Assembly (NCBI GenBank): GCA_947483345.1
Contig: CANKNL010000094.1
Coordinates: 1 to 9,977 of the forward strand
Origin: Chitinophagaceae bacterium
Lineage (GTDB): Bacteria; Bacteroidota; Bacteroidia; Chitinophagales; Chitinophagaceae
Length of the DNA stretch: 9,977 nucleotides
Direction: 5' to 3'
The notes beneath the pieces are model-generated. The model had not been told where the DNA came from and ran no database searches. It was given only the letters and a program-made list of their open reading frames with translations. The translations under genes were made by a program, and so were the position numbers. Positions 1 through 7,070 of the stretch are shown here, one piece after another (within the stretch, counting starts at the first letter, position 1; each line of letters begins with the position of its first letter).

Positions 1-53
1 GTTGAAAAATTTTGCGGTCTGTATTTTCTCGCTGAAACTATAAACTTATCCAT
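1..53 (-). CDS. dnaX: DNA polymerase III subunit gamma/tau, N-terminal fragment (runs off the left edge)
   Basis: The reverse strand from the ATG at 51-53 encodes MDKFIVSARKYRPQNFS before the window ends. The segment F-I-V-S-A-R-K-Y-R-P is the hallmark N-terminus of the DnaX clamp-loader ATPase, which in Bacteroidota typically begins with a few residues, then VSARKYRP and the start of the AAA+ domain. Only 17 codons are visible, so the Walker motifs cannot be checked and gamma versus tau form is unknown. DnaX loads the sliding clamp as part of the replicative polymerase holoenzyme. The gene lies 53 bp downstream of the acyltransferase gene on the same strand. No perfect TAnnTTTG promoter was seen in that gap, so read-through from the upstream gene is possible. 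The identification rests on one short but very characteristic motif. Confidence 0.82.
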   Translation of the reverse strand, partial: MDKFIVSARKYRPQNFS

Positions 54-106
54 CGCTGCTAATTTCGGTAAACTATTTTTAAAAATTGAATTTGTTTTTA
101 CAGTGC

Positions 107-1276
107 TTAAGATACCATCGGATGACGGTTAAATACCTGGGTACGGTTAAATAAATACCGATAGGTTACCAGGTTACGGCTGCGGTAAGTATCCCCAAAA
201 TTTTCTAATACGTTTATCATTTTTGGATTGAAATCGCCAACCCACTGCACTTCATATTCAGTATATAAAAAAGGAGGCACCTGAATTATTTTGCGACATT
301 CGCCAATGATATAAGAATCAATGCCTTTGCCCTGCCAGTCGGGAACAACGCCAAATACCAATCCAACAAATTTCTTCGACCGTTTAAATTTTTGACGCCA
401 TACAAATTCCAGCTTTTGTAAGAGGCCGAATTTACCATTAAAGTGTTTAAAATACTGGTTAATATCAGGCATATTTATAAACATGGCAATGGGTATTCCT
501 TTGTGATAGGCAAAATAAGCCAGGCTTTCGTCCATCACCGGTTTCATTTTTTTAAACATCATCAATACCTGTTCCTTATTCATTTGTTTCAGTCCACCAT
601 GCCCTGCCCAAGCTTTATTATACACTTCTGTAAAATCTGAAGCATATTTTTCAAAATTATTTTTTTTAATGGTTTCAAAACTCAAATCCGGATCTGCCTC
701 ATTTATCCTGTGCCTGTCCATGGTTTTTTGTGCAAGTTCTTTCTGGGCATCCATGGCAAAACAAACCTGGTTATAAAATGGCTTAAAACCATAGTTTTCA
801 AAAAGTGCAATGTAGTAAGGGGGATTATAATTCATACAATACAACGGTGGCGTAAACCCTTCGGTGATTAATCCCCACCAACGGTCACGTTCCCCAAAAT
901 TTATTGGGCCATCCATGGCTTCCATACCTTTTTGCAAAAGCCAGTGTTTGGCATTATCAAATAACAGATCAGCAGCATCCTGGTTGTTGATACATTCAAA
1001 AAATCCAATGCCGCCAACAGGTACATCATCTCCTTTATTTTTATACTTTTTATTTACAAAAGCAGCGATACGACCGATCAATTGCCCTGCATCATCTTTT
1101 AAAACCCAGCGTATAACTTCTCCAAAACGAAAAGCTTTATTTTTTGACTTATCAAATACTTCATGAATATCCTTATCCAGCGGGCGTATCCAGTTATGGT
1201 CCTTTTTATTGATAAGTACAGCTGTTTGTACAAACTGTTGTGCGGTGTATTGATCGGTAACAGGTATGATTTGCAT
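107..1276 (-). CDS. Tandem GNAT-fold N-acyltransferase-like protein (YghO-like), function unknown
   Basis: This 389-residue protein appears to hold two GNAT-like halves. The N-terminal half contains a conserved block at residues 123-136 (GPINFGERDRWWGL) followed by a Y-N-P-P-Y-Y motif around 150-155, a combination I associate with YghO-like proteins of Bacteroidota. The C-terminal half carries a recognisable acetyl-CoA-binding motif A at about 307-320 (VFGVVPDWQGKGID, matching V-x-P-x-x-Q-G-x-G). The second half is therefore the likelier catalytic one. No signal peptide or membrane segment is visible, so it should be cytoplasmic. The substrate is unknown; GNAT enzymes move acyl groups from CoA to amines. 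The ATG start fits the family, and a good Bacteroidota promoter lies 18-49 bp upstream. dnaX follows 53 bp downstream on the same strand. The fold call is fairly secure; any substrate call would be a guess. Confidence 0.75.
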   Translation of the reverse strand: MQIIPVTDQYTAQQFVQTAVLINKKDHNWIRPLDKDIHEVFDKSKNKAFRFGEVIRWVLKDDAGQLIGRIAAFVNKKYKNKGDDVPVGGIGFFECINNQDAADLLFDNAKHWLLQKGMEAMDGPINFGERDRWWGLITEGFTPPLYCMNYNPPYYIALFENYGFKPFYNQVCFAMDAQKELAQKTMDRHRINEADPDLSFETIKKNNFEKYASDFTEVYNKAWAGHGGLKQMNKEQVLMMFKKMKPVMDESLAYFAYHKGIPIAMFINMPDINQYFKHFNGKFGLLQKLEFVWRQKFKRSKKFVGLVFGVVPDWQGKGIDSYIIGECRKIIQVPPFLYTEYEVQWVGDFNPKMINVLENFGDTYRSRNLVTYRYLFNRTQVFNRHPMVS

Positions 1277-1293
1277 AATGAATAATAAAGAAG

Positions 1294-1325
1294 CAAATAT
1301 ACTAATTAGCCACTTGCCAAAACAA
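1294..1325 (-). promoter_or_regulatory. Bacteroidota-type promoter for the acyltransferase gene
   Basis: On the minus strand TATATTTG (1294-1301) is a perfect match to the TAnnTTTG -7 box. Upstream lie a TTTG at 1318-1321 (16 nt spacing) and a TTG at 1323-1325 (21 nt spacing), either of which could be the -33 element. Transcription would start near 1288-1290, giving a leader of roughly 12-14 nt before the ATG at 1274-1276. This is a consensus match only. Confidence 0.55.
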
Positions 1326-1409
1326 CGACTGACTATGAAAAAAATAACGAATTTGATACACGGTTTATAGTAACAGCCGGGATTGAGGAATTACTGATTT
1401 TTTTTTGAT

Positions 1410-1529
1410 TTAGTGTAGTTGATGAGGCCTTTGCCGGTTCGCTAATTTATTAACCACCAGGTCATTTACACTATCATTTACATCTTTAATTAAACAGGCT
1501 GCACTATTAAAAAATATAGAATCATCCAT
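1410..1529 (-). CDS. Possible 39-residue small protein, unsupported by homology
   Basis: A minus-strand frame opens with ATG at 1527-1529 and closes with TAA at 1410-1412. It encodes MDDSIFFNSAACLIKDVNDS and then a Val/Asn-rich stretch with a basic end (NRQRPHQLH). It contains a four-residue near-repeat (VNDS-VNDL) that comes from the 12-nt-spaced DNA repeat. No ribosome binding site or promoter was found, and I recognise no family. It would be transcribed towards the acyltransferase promoter. An open frame of this length can arise by chance, so this is only a candidate. Confidence 0.15.
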   Translation of the reverse strand: MDDSIFFNSAACLIKDVNDSVNDLVVNKLANRQRPHQLH

Positions 1530-1590
1530 TTGCCTGCAGGATTTTAATTATTTGTTTAATTAATCTACATTTATAAAACAATTGTAATTG

Positions 1591-2178
1591 ATGAAAAGAA
1601 ACGCCGTTTATTCACTGTTCATTATAGCAGCCTGTATTACAGCCTGTTCAAAATCTGATACTACACCTGCCCCACCGCCGCCCATTGACCCATGTGCTGG
1701 AATAACCATTACACCTGTAGCCACTGTTACTCATACTACAACGGGTTTAACCCAGGGAACCATAACAGTAACTTCCCCCATTGGCTCCGGTTTTTTATAT
1801 AGCATTGGAGGCAGTGGTTTTCAAGCGTCCACAAATTTTTTCAATCTGCCTGCAGGTAACTATACCCTTACTGCTAAAAATGCAAATAACTGTTCGGGTA
1901 CCAAAACATTAACCATAAACGGTTATGGGGCTAAATTTTTTGCAGTAAGAACCATTATAAATGGCTACTGCGGCCCTTGTCATCTCAATGGCACCATTAA
2001 TGGCAATAAAAATTTTGATGCCGATATTGATGTGGTAAATGCTTGGGACAGGATAAAAATCAGAGCAGTGGATGGCAATCCTTCATTTATGCCCATTGCC
2101 CCTAATTCGCCTTTAACGGCTATTGATAAACAAAAGATTGTTGACTGGGTAAATGCCGGACACCGGATCACTGATTAA
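1591..2178 (+). CDS. Lipoprotein with SprB-like repeat and mono-heme cytochrome c-like C-terminus
   Basis: The 195-residue product starts with a short hydrophobic signal ending in I-T-A-C-S-K-S-D, so Cys19 is the likely lipidated residue and the protein is probably anchored in the outer membrane. A proline-rich linker (about 25-31) leads to a SprB-like repeat at about 35-110 (G-F-L-Y-S-I-G ... F-Q-A-S ... L-P-A-G-N-Y-T-L-T-A-K-N-A). The C-terminal part has a heme c attachment motif C127-G-P-C130-H131, a candidate distal ligand Met167 in S-F-M-P, and the usual final helix (about 180-190, K-Q-K-I-V-D-W-V-N-A-G). It is therefore probably an envelope electron carrier. The ATG at 1591 is preferred to the TTG just before it because M-K-R begins a normal signal peptide. 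It converges on the DUF1501/DUF1800 pair; its redox partner is unknown. Confidence 0.75.
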   Translation: MKRNAVYSLFIIAACITACSKSDTTPAPPPPIDPCAGITITPVATVTHTTTGLTQGTITVTSPIGSGFLYSIGGSGFQASTNFFNLPAGNYTLTAKNANNCSGTKTLTINGYGAKFFAVRTIINGYCGPCHLNGTINGNKNFDADIDVVNAWDRIKIRAVDGNPSFMPIAPNSPLTAIDKQKIVDWVNAGHRITD

Positions 2179-2196
2179 AATAAAGATTTTCTTCAT

Positions 2197-2229
2197 AAAA
2201 AAACCGGCGATCTAAACGCCGGTTTTTTT
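2197..2229. terminator. Bidirectional intrinsic terminator between convergent genes
   Basis: A perfect 13-bp stem pairs AAAAAAACCGGCG (2197-2209) with CGCCGGTTTTTTT (2217-2229) around a 7-nt loop (2210-2216). The GC core is flanked by an A-run on one side and a T-run on the other, so it can stop transcription on both strands. It sits 18 bp after the lipoprotein stop and 16 bp after the DUF1501 stop, as expected for a shared terminator. Confidence 0.93.
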
Positions 2230-2245
2230 TATTTTTAATTTGCCA

Positions 2246-3835
2246 TTATCTCACTTTCAGCATTGGCCGCACCTGTTGTGTGGTGCCGTTTTGAAAACGG
2301 GCGTAATATATTCCTGTTGGCAAATGCGAGGCATCAAATGTAATTGTATCGTTGGTTGCCGTTAAATATTCTTTCTCCAGTAAATTGATAATAAGCCTTC
2401 CGGCAGTATCAATTATTTGAATCAATGTATGCCCACCTGCCGTACTAAATTTAATTTCTGTTTTATCTGTAAAAGGATTGGGCGAATTGGTTATATAATT
2501 AACGCCCGATGTACTTGGCGGAGCCGGTGTTTTACAAGTATTGCCTTTAATTAAAGGCAGATCCTGCAATTGGTTATTTACTGTTGGCGGAAATAATCCC
2601 TGCACAGTTGTTTTTGGCAGACAGAACCATTTTTCAAGTAGTGTAGAATAAATACTTCTGAAATCATACTGCATAGGCACATTGTCATTTACTGTAGCCA
2701 CTGGTTGGATGATTGGATTATCGCCAAGAACACCGCCTTCAACCGCTTTACCAAAAACAAACATGGGCGCTGCGGCACCATGGTCGGTACCCACACTGCT
2801 GTTACTTTTTACCCGTCGGCCAAATTCACTGTAGGTCAAACCAACTACTCTTTCTTCAATCTGTAAAAAGATCAAATCGTCCTGAAAAGCTTTTATAGCA
2901 TCACTAACCTTACCTAACAATGTAGCATGCCCGCCAACTGTTGTATCGGCAACAGTTGTTTGTAAACTATGTGTATCAAAACCACCAAAGCTCACCATAT
3001 AGACCCTCGTTTTTAAACCGCCTTTTATCAAGCGGGCAACAATTTTTAATTGATCGGCCAAACTGTTATTGGATGGATATGGATTTTGTGTTGTTACTCT
3101 GGCAGCGGCGGCGGTGATCGTACTGCCATACTGTTGCGTTTGCTTGGCCACATTACGTACATAACTTAGTTCTTTACCAGCCTTGGTGGCAGGTACAGGA
3201 TCATTTGTTCCGTTTATTAACTGATAAAAAGAAGTTGCACTGGTAATGCTCATGGCCATATTTACACTGGGACCCTGTGTAGTTAAAGTAGCTGTTGAAC
3301 CAATTTGTATAGCCACTGGATCCGGGGCATTGGCATTGGGGTAACCGGTTGGAAAATTAGGATACTCATAATTAAGATACCGGCCCGCCCATCCGGTATA
3401 CACTTCCTGATTGCTGTTACTGGCAGTCATCCAAATATCTGTAGCTCTAAAATGAGAAAAGTTAGGTTGCGGATATCCTACACCCTGAATGACTTTTAAT
3501 TTGGCTTCATTATACATCGTTTGCAAACCCGTCATACTGGGGTGCAAGCCTGTGTTTGCATAACCGTTTAAAGGTAAAATCCTGTTTTCGGGAATAGCAA
3601 TATTTGTACGGGCTGCATTATATAAGCTATAGGTGCTGATGGGAATAACCATATTTAAGCCATCATTGCCGCCCGATAACTGAATGATAACAAGCACATG
3701 GTCAGTATCTGTACTACCGCCCATTAATGCCTGAACCAGTGGCGAGTTTTGATGTAAAGCCTTAACCGCATAACCACTAATTAAAGCAGGTAAAGCTACC
3801 GCTGCGGATTTCCCTAAAAATTCTCTACGTTTCAT
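2246..3835 (-). CDS. DUF1501 family protein with twin-arginine signal and T9SS C-terminal sorting domain
   Basis: The 529-residue protein begins MKRREFLGKSAAVALPAL, a twin-arginine signal (R3-R4-E-F-L) followed by a hydrophobic stretch. Motifs I associate with DUF1501 follow: Q-L-S-G-G-N-D-G-L-N (52-61), G-G-F-D-T-H (284-289), S-E-F-G-R-R-V (336-342) and G-T-D-H-G-A-A-A-P-M-F-V (349-360). A proline/serine linker (about 436-443) leads to an 80-85-residue type A T9SS sorting domain with S-P-N-P-F (451-455), D-T-A-G-R (476-480), L-P-T-G-I-Y-Y (505-511) and a terminal M-L-K-V-R. It is therefore probably exported and released at or attached to the cell surface. The biochemical role of DUF1501 is unknown to me; the family is thought to be related to the sulfatase/phosphatase fold. 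The gene follows DUF1800 by 105 bp, the usual pairing, and no separate promoter was found. Confidence 0.88.
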   Translation of the reverse strand: MKRREFLGKSAAVALPALISGYAVKALHQNSPLVQALMGGSTDTDHVLVIIQLSGGNDGLNMVIPISTYSLYNAARTNIAIPENRILPLNGYANTGLHPSMTGLQTMYNEAKLKVIQGVGYPQPNFSHFRATDIWMTASNSNQEVYTGWAGRYLNYEYPNFPTGYPNANAPDPVAIQIGSTATLTTQGPSVNMAMSITSATSFYQLINGTNDPVPATKAGKELSYVRNVAKQTQQYGSTITAAAARVTTQNPYPSNNSLADQLKIVARLIKGGLKTRVYMVSFGGFDTHSLQTTVADTTVGGHATLLGKVSDAIKAFQDDLIFLQIEERVVGLTYSEFGRRVKSNSSVGTDHGAAAPMFVFGKAVEGGVLGDNPIIQPVATVNDNVPMQYDFRSIYSTLLEKWFCLPKTTVQGLFPPTVNNQLQDLPLIKGNTCKTPAPPSTSGVNYITNSPNPFTDKTEIKFSTAGGHTLIQIIDTAGRLIINLLEKEYLTATNDTITFDASHLPTGIYYARFQNGTTQQVRPMLKVR

Positions 3836-3940
3836 GTGATATATTTAATTATTATCGCCACATGTAATGCACCAAAAAAAATACAACTATTAATTGGGAC
3901 ATTTCATATAGAAAGTTTTAAAACCAGATTAGTTGTAGTA

Positions 3941-5623
3941 TTAACTCAATTGATATTCACTTAAATTCATCAAATACCTGAACAAATCTCTTATCCGGAT
4001 ATTTACAATATTAAAATTGGCAGTTGTGGGACTAGCGATATAAGCACTCCAAGCATTGGTCCAATAATAATCATATTGTTGTCCGCTTAACAGCATCTGA
4101 GTTTTCATTTGCTGTTTTACCTGCGGCGATAAAGTCATCCGGTATAAATATTTTAATGCCTCATCAATTAAATCATTGGGGTTGCCAGGATTTGAAAGTG
4201 TTTTGGCATAAGCAACAAAGTCAAACTGCATTCTAAAACCATTCCTGGAAAAACCCGAATTGGTCATCACATCTGTAAACTGGTTTCTTTTTGGCAAAGA
4301 ATCGGTGGTTATCCATATTTCATGAAACAATGGTTCCTGGTAATAAGCAGGCATACCGGCTACGTTAGGCGGATCGTGAAGATCGAGTCCCATAATCAAC
4401 ATATACAGATATAACGTATTCCAGTGGCCGTAGCTCGTATTCCAATCAGAAGCTAATGGCATGGCAACAGCATATTCTCTTATAGAACCAATTACGACAT
4501 CGGCGGGGGTTTTAATAATACAGCTCTGATTAAGTACATCATAAAAATGCTCACTTTTAAATAAAGCTGATAATACTGGTAAAATATTGTAATTATTGGT
4601 TCTAAAAATATCGGCTAATGGTGTTATTACATTTACTTCAGTAGCCGCATCTATGTCATAATAAATAAACCAGCGGTAAAATTTTCGAACAATAAATTTG
4701 GCCACTTCAGGCTGCGCAAATAGCATGTTCATCAAATCATTTAATTCCAGATCGCCGGCGGTTGCACCAGTTCGCCCGGTAATAACGGTGTTATTATAAA
4801 ATGCCGAAAACGTTTTATTAACAGGGCTATGCCTCGAAGAGGTAAATACAGTTTGATAGGTGTTACCATTAATTTGCCATCCGGTTAGTACTTTGGCTGC
4901 TTCTTTAACATCCTGTTCTGTGTATTTACTATCTGGTCCTTTGCCCATGGTAAATAACTCCTGCAATTCTCTGCCATAATTTTCATCGGGGGCGGCTGCC
5001 GTATTTAAATATCCGTTCAAATAACGCAGCATTGATAAATCGATAGTGATATCCCTAACCAACTGTTTAAAATTTCCAAGGCAATTTTGCCTGATGGTTG
5101 TATGTTGTTTATAGGTCCAATTTCCTACACCAACTTCATTAGCCTGATTTCCAAAATGATCCGTCCACAGAAATATCATTTTTTCTTTTATACTTCTGTC
5201 CTGGTTAATCATTGTACCTGTCCACCATTTTTTATATGATGAGGTACGTTGACTTTGTACAGTTCCATCGTTATTGATATCGTTTACCCATGTGCTGCCC
5301 TGAGCAATATTGGCATCGGGTGTACCGGGTTGTGTTGACGTGGTATATTCCTTAACAGGTGGTGCCGGATTGGAAGCCGTTGGATTAAGCAATTCATCCA
5401 CAGCCTGATTCATGGTAAGGTTACCAAAATAATCCACATCCGCTTTTTTAGCACCAAACATTGTTCTCTTTAATAAATGAATCACTTCATTGGTTCCCCA
5501 GGTTCCGGTGTATGGATTGATGCCGCTTAATGTTCGTGCCGGAGATACAGAATCGCTTGTTGCTGCTTGAGCAACAATTTTTTTTCGGGCTTTACCTACA
5601 GTAAGAAAATCTCTTCTGTGCAT
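3941..5623 (-). CDS. DUF1800 family protein, partner of DUF1501
   Basis: The 560-residue protein carries DUF1800 motifs in order: H-L-L-K-R-T-M-F-G-A (49-58), M-I-F-L-W-T-D-H-F (149-157), N-Y-G-R-E-L-Q-E-L-F-T-M-G (215-227) and E-Q-D-V-K-E-A-A-K-V-L-T-G-W (236-249), then K-F-Y-R-W-F (314-319). The family has no established activity and usually sits next to DUF1501, as here. The N-terminus MHRRDFLTVG has the twin-arginine pattern but is followed by K-A-R-K-K and no hydrophobic core, so its export route is unclear. There is no T9SS C-terminal domain, unlike its partner. Length is typical for the family. The 153 bp upstream (5624-5776) contain no TTTG on this strand, so no consensus promoter is visible; read-through from the thiolase gene is possible. 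Confidence 0.87.
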   Translation of the reverse strand: MHRRDFLTVGKARKKIVAQAATSDSVSPARTLSGINPYTGTWGTNEVIHLLKRTMFGAKKADVDYFGNLTMNQAVDELLNPTASNPAPPVKEYTTSTQPGTPDANIAQGSTWVNDINNDGTVQSQRTSSYKKWWTGTMINQDRSIKEKMIFLWTDHFGNQANEVGVGNWTYKQHTTIRQNCLGNFKQLVRDITIDLSMLRYLNGYLNTAAAPDENYGRELQELFTMGKGPDSKYTEQDVKEAAKVLTGWQINGNTYQTVFTSSRHSPVNKTFSAFYNNTVITGRTGATAGDLELNDLMNMLFAQPEVAKFIVRKFYRWFIYYDIDAATEVNVITPLADIFRTNNYNILPVLSALFKSEHFYDVLNQSCIIKTPADVVIGSIREYAVAMPLASDWNTSYGHWNTLYLYMLIMGLDLHDPPNVAGMPAYYQEPLFHEIWITTDSLPKRNQFTDVMTNSGFSRNGFRMQFDFVAYAKTLSNPGNPNDLIDEALKYLYRMTLSPQVKQQMKTQMLLSGQQYDYYWTNAWSAYIASPTTANFNIVNIRIRDLFRYLMNLSEYQLS

Positions 5624-5776
5624 AGTAGTTTATTTAATGACTATGTAAAAATTAAATAGTTATTTTAAGTTGATTGAGTAAAGTTTATAGGGGTGTTTAT
5701 GCGTTCACTGATTCCTTACCTGAGTATAACGCTGCTTTATCCTGACTATTATACCGCTTTAAAGATATATTTATTA

Positions 5777-6952
5777 TTAGACATTTTCAATAATTCCTGC
5801 AATACCCTGTCCGCCACCAACGCAAGCCGTAACAATACCATATTTTTTATTCAGCCTTTTCATATCGTTGGTTAGTTGAATGGTTAGTTTACAACCAGTA
5901 CAGCCTAATGGATGGCCCAATGCAATAGCCCCACCATTGATGTTTACAATATCAGGATTTAGATCCAGCGTTCTGATAACCGCCAATGATTGTGATGCAA
6001 AGGCTTCATTCAACTCAAACAGGTCAATTTGAGAAAGATTCATGCCTGCCTGTTTTAAAACTTTAGGTACAGCCTCAACAGGGCCAATACCCATCAGGCG
6101 TGGATGAACGCCTGCGCTGGCGCAATTTACCAAACGGGCAATGGGCTTTAAACCCAGTTCATTGATCATGCGTTCACTCATCACTATTACAAAAGCTGCC
6201 CCATCACTGGTTTGAGAAGAATTACCGGCAGTTACAGATCCTCCCAAAGCAAAAGCTGGTTTCAATTTGGCCAGTCCTTCGGGCGTTGTATCGGCCCTAA
6301 CCCCTTCATCGGTATCTACAATAAAATCTCGTTTCTGTTTTTTGCCTTTGGCATCAACATAAATTTCATTTACTGTTATGGGTATAATGCCAGATTTAAA
6401 ATAACCCGCTGCAATGGCACGCCCTGCTTTTACATGACTGTTGTAACTAAATACATCCTGATCTTCCCTACTTACATGATATTCATTGGCAACGGCTTCG
6501 GCCGTTAAGCCCATGCCCAAATAATAATCGGGTTCAGATTCTGCAATGGCAAAAGACGGAACCGTTTTCCATCCTGCTGTAGGCACAAGACTCATACTTT
6601 CAACGCCGCCTGCTATTATACATTCGGCCATACCAGACCTTATTTTTGCAGTGGCCATGGCAATACTTTCCAGTCCGCTGGCACAATAACGATTGATGGT
6701 AATACCTGGAACCTGTATTCCCAGTGCTCTGGCCGAGATCATTCTACCCACTTGTAAGCCTTGTTCTGCTTCAGGTACAGCATTCCCAACAATTACATCG
6801 TCCACTCTTTTGGCATCCAATTGTGGCACAGTAGCCAGTAAGCCTTTTATAACATCTACAGCCAGGTCATCAGGCCTTGTAAATCGAAATCCGCCTTTTT
6901 TACTTTTTGTAATGGCTGTTCGGTATCCGGCTACTATGTATGCTTCCTGCAT
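5777..6952 (-). CDS. Acetyl-CoA C-acyltransferase (thiolase, FadA-like)
   Basis: This 391-residue protein has all thiolase signatures at normal length. The nucleophilic cysteine is Cys90 in N-R-Y-C-A-S-G-L-E-S, followed by G-G-V-E-S-M (115-120). N-E-A-F-A lies at 315-319, His347 lies in G-G-A-I-A-L-G-H-P-L-G-C-T-G, and the second cysteine is Cys377 in A-C-V-G-G-G-Q-G. Thiolases cleave 3-ketoacyl-CoA with CoA in beta-oxidation, or condense two acetyl-CoA in the biosynthetic direction. The sequence resembles degradative 3-ketoacyl-CoA thiolases (K-K-G-G-F-R near the N-terminus), but chain-length preference cannot be read by eye. It is cytoplasmic. No fadB-like partner lies beside it here, unlike many beta-oxidation operons. 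A strong promoter with an inverted repeat across it lies upstream, suggesting regulation. pyrD is divergent. Confidence 0.93.
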   Translation of the reverse strand: MQEAYIVAGYRTAITKSKKGGFRFTRPDDLAVDVIKGLLATVPQLDAKRVDDVIVGNAVPEAEQGLQVGRMISARALGIQVPGITINRYCASGLESIAMATAKIRSGMAECIIAGGVESMSLVPTAGWKTVPSFAIAESEPDYYLGMGLTAEAVANEYHVSREDQDVFSYNSHVKAGRAIAAGYFKSGIIPITVNEIYVDAKGKKQKRDFIVDTDEGVRADTTPEGLAKLKPAFALGGSVTAGNSSQTSDGAAFVIVMSERMINELGLKPIARLVNCASAGVHPRLMGIGPVEAVPKVLKQAGMNLSQIDLFELNEAFASQSLAVIRTLDLNPDIVNINGGAIALGHPLGCTGCKLTIQLTNDMKRLNKKYGIVTACVGGGQGIAGIIENV

Positions 6953-6997
6953 TTTTTATGTTTTTAATTCGATTAATTTTATGATAGTTGTTTATGC

Positions 6998-7016
6998 AAC
7001 TTTATAGTTCAAAGTT
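6998..7016. promoter_or_regulatory. Inverted repeat over the thiolase promoter, possible operator
   Basis: AACTTT (6998-7003) and AAAGTT (7011-7016) form a perfect 6-bp inverted repeat with a 7-nt spacer. It covers most of the thiolase -7 box and the expected transcription start. A second, weaker inverted repeat, AGTTG/CAACT (6986-6990 and 6997-7001), overlaps it on the leader side. Such sites are typical for repressors, but AT-rich DNA yields short inverted repeats by chance and no regulator gene is present here. Confidence 0.25.
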
Positions 7017-7038
7017 ATAATTTATGCATGAAAACAAA
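7010..7038 (-). promoter_or_regulatory. Bacteroidota-type promoter for the thiolase gene
   Basis: On the minus strand TAACTTTG (7010-7017) is a perfect TAnnTTTG -7 box. TTTG (7035-7038) is a perfect -33 element 17 nt upstream. The predicted start near 7004 gives a leader of about 50 nt. This is the best two-part promoter match in the window. Confidence 0.65.
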
Positions 7039-7056
7039 AAACTGATTACAGATCAG

Positions 7057-7064
7057 TAATTTTG
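7057..7064 (+). promoter_or_regulatory. -7 promoter box just upstream of pyrD
   Basis: TAATTTTG is a perfect TAnnTTTG match ending 6 nt before the pyrD ATG at 7071. Transcription would begin at or next to the start codon, so the mRNA would be leaderless or nearly so. No TTG is seen at the usual -33 distance, which lowers confidence. Confidence 0.4.
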
Positions 7065-7070
7065 CGCCAC

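Larger units (their letters stand above)
1277..1590. other. Intergenic region between divergent genes, mostly without recognisable content
   Basis: This 314-bp AT-rich stretch separates the minus-strand acyltransferase gene from the plus-strand lipoprotein gene. It holds the acyltransferase promoter at its left end and a weak 39-codon minus-strand open frame at 1410-1529. The 9-mer TCATTTACA occurs twice, 12 nt apart (1462-1470 and 1474-1482). A run of ten T lies at 1397-1406 with no clear stem in front of it. No perfect TAnnTTTG box was found before the lipoprotein gene; the nearest is TACATTTA at 1566-1573, without a well-placed -33 element. No tRNA-like or riboswitch-like fold was recognised. 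Confidence 0.5.

Noticed and set aside
864..1166. 100-codon plus-strand open frame opposite the acyltransferase gene
   Set aside because: It is antisense to a conserved protein and has no promoter or recognisable motif.
1335..1370. 11-codon plus-strand frame (MKKITNLIHGL) as a leader peptide
   Set aside because: It has no ribosome binding site, no attenuator-like hairpins, and no gene directly downstream on that strand.
1588..1590. TTG start for the lipoprotein gene
   Set aside because: The ATG directly after it gives the normal M-K-R signal peptide start; the TTG adds only one residue.
5624..5776. Terminator for the thiolase gene or promoter for DUF1800
   Set aside because: No stable hairpin with a T-run and no TAnnTTTG box could be found in this gap.
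6693..7007. 104-codon plus-strand open frame opposite the thiolase start
   Set aside because: It is antisense to a clearly real thiolase gene, its composition looks like a shadow frame, and it matches no family I know.
7062..7070. TTG start adding three residues to PyrD
   Set aside because: It lies inside the TAATTTTG box, and class 2 enzymes begin close to the ATG at 7071.
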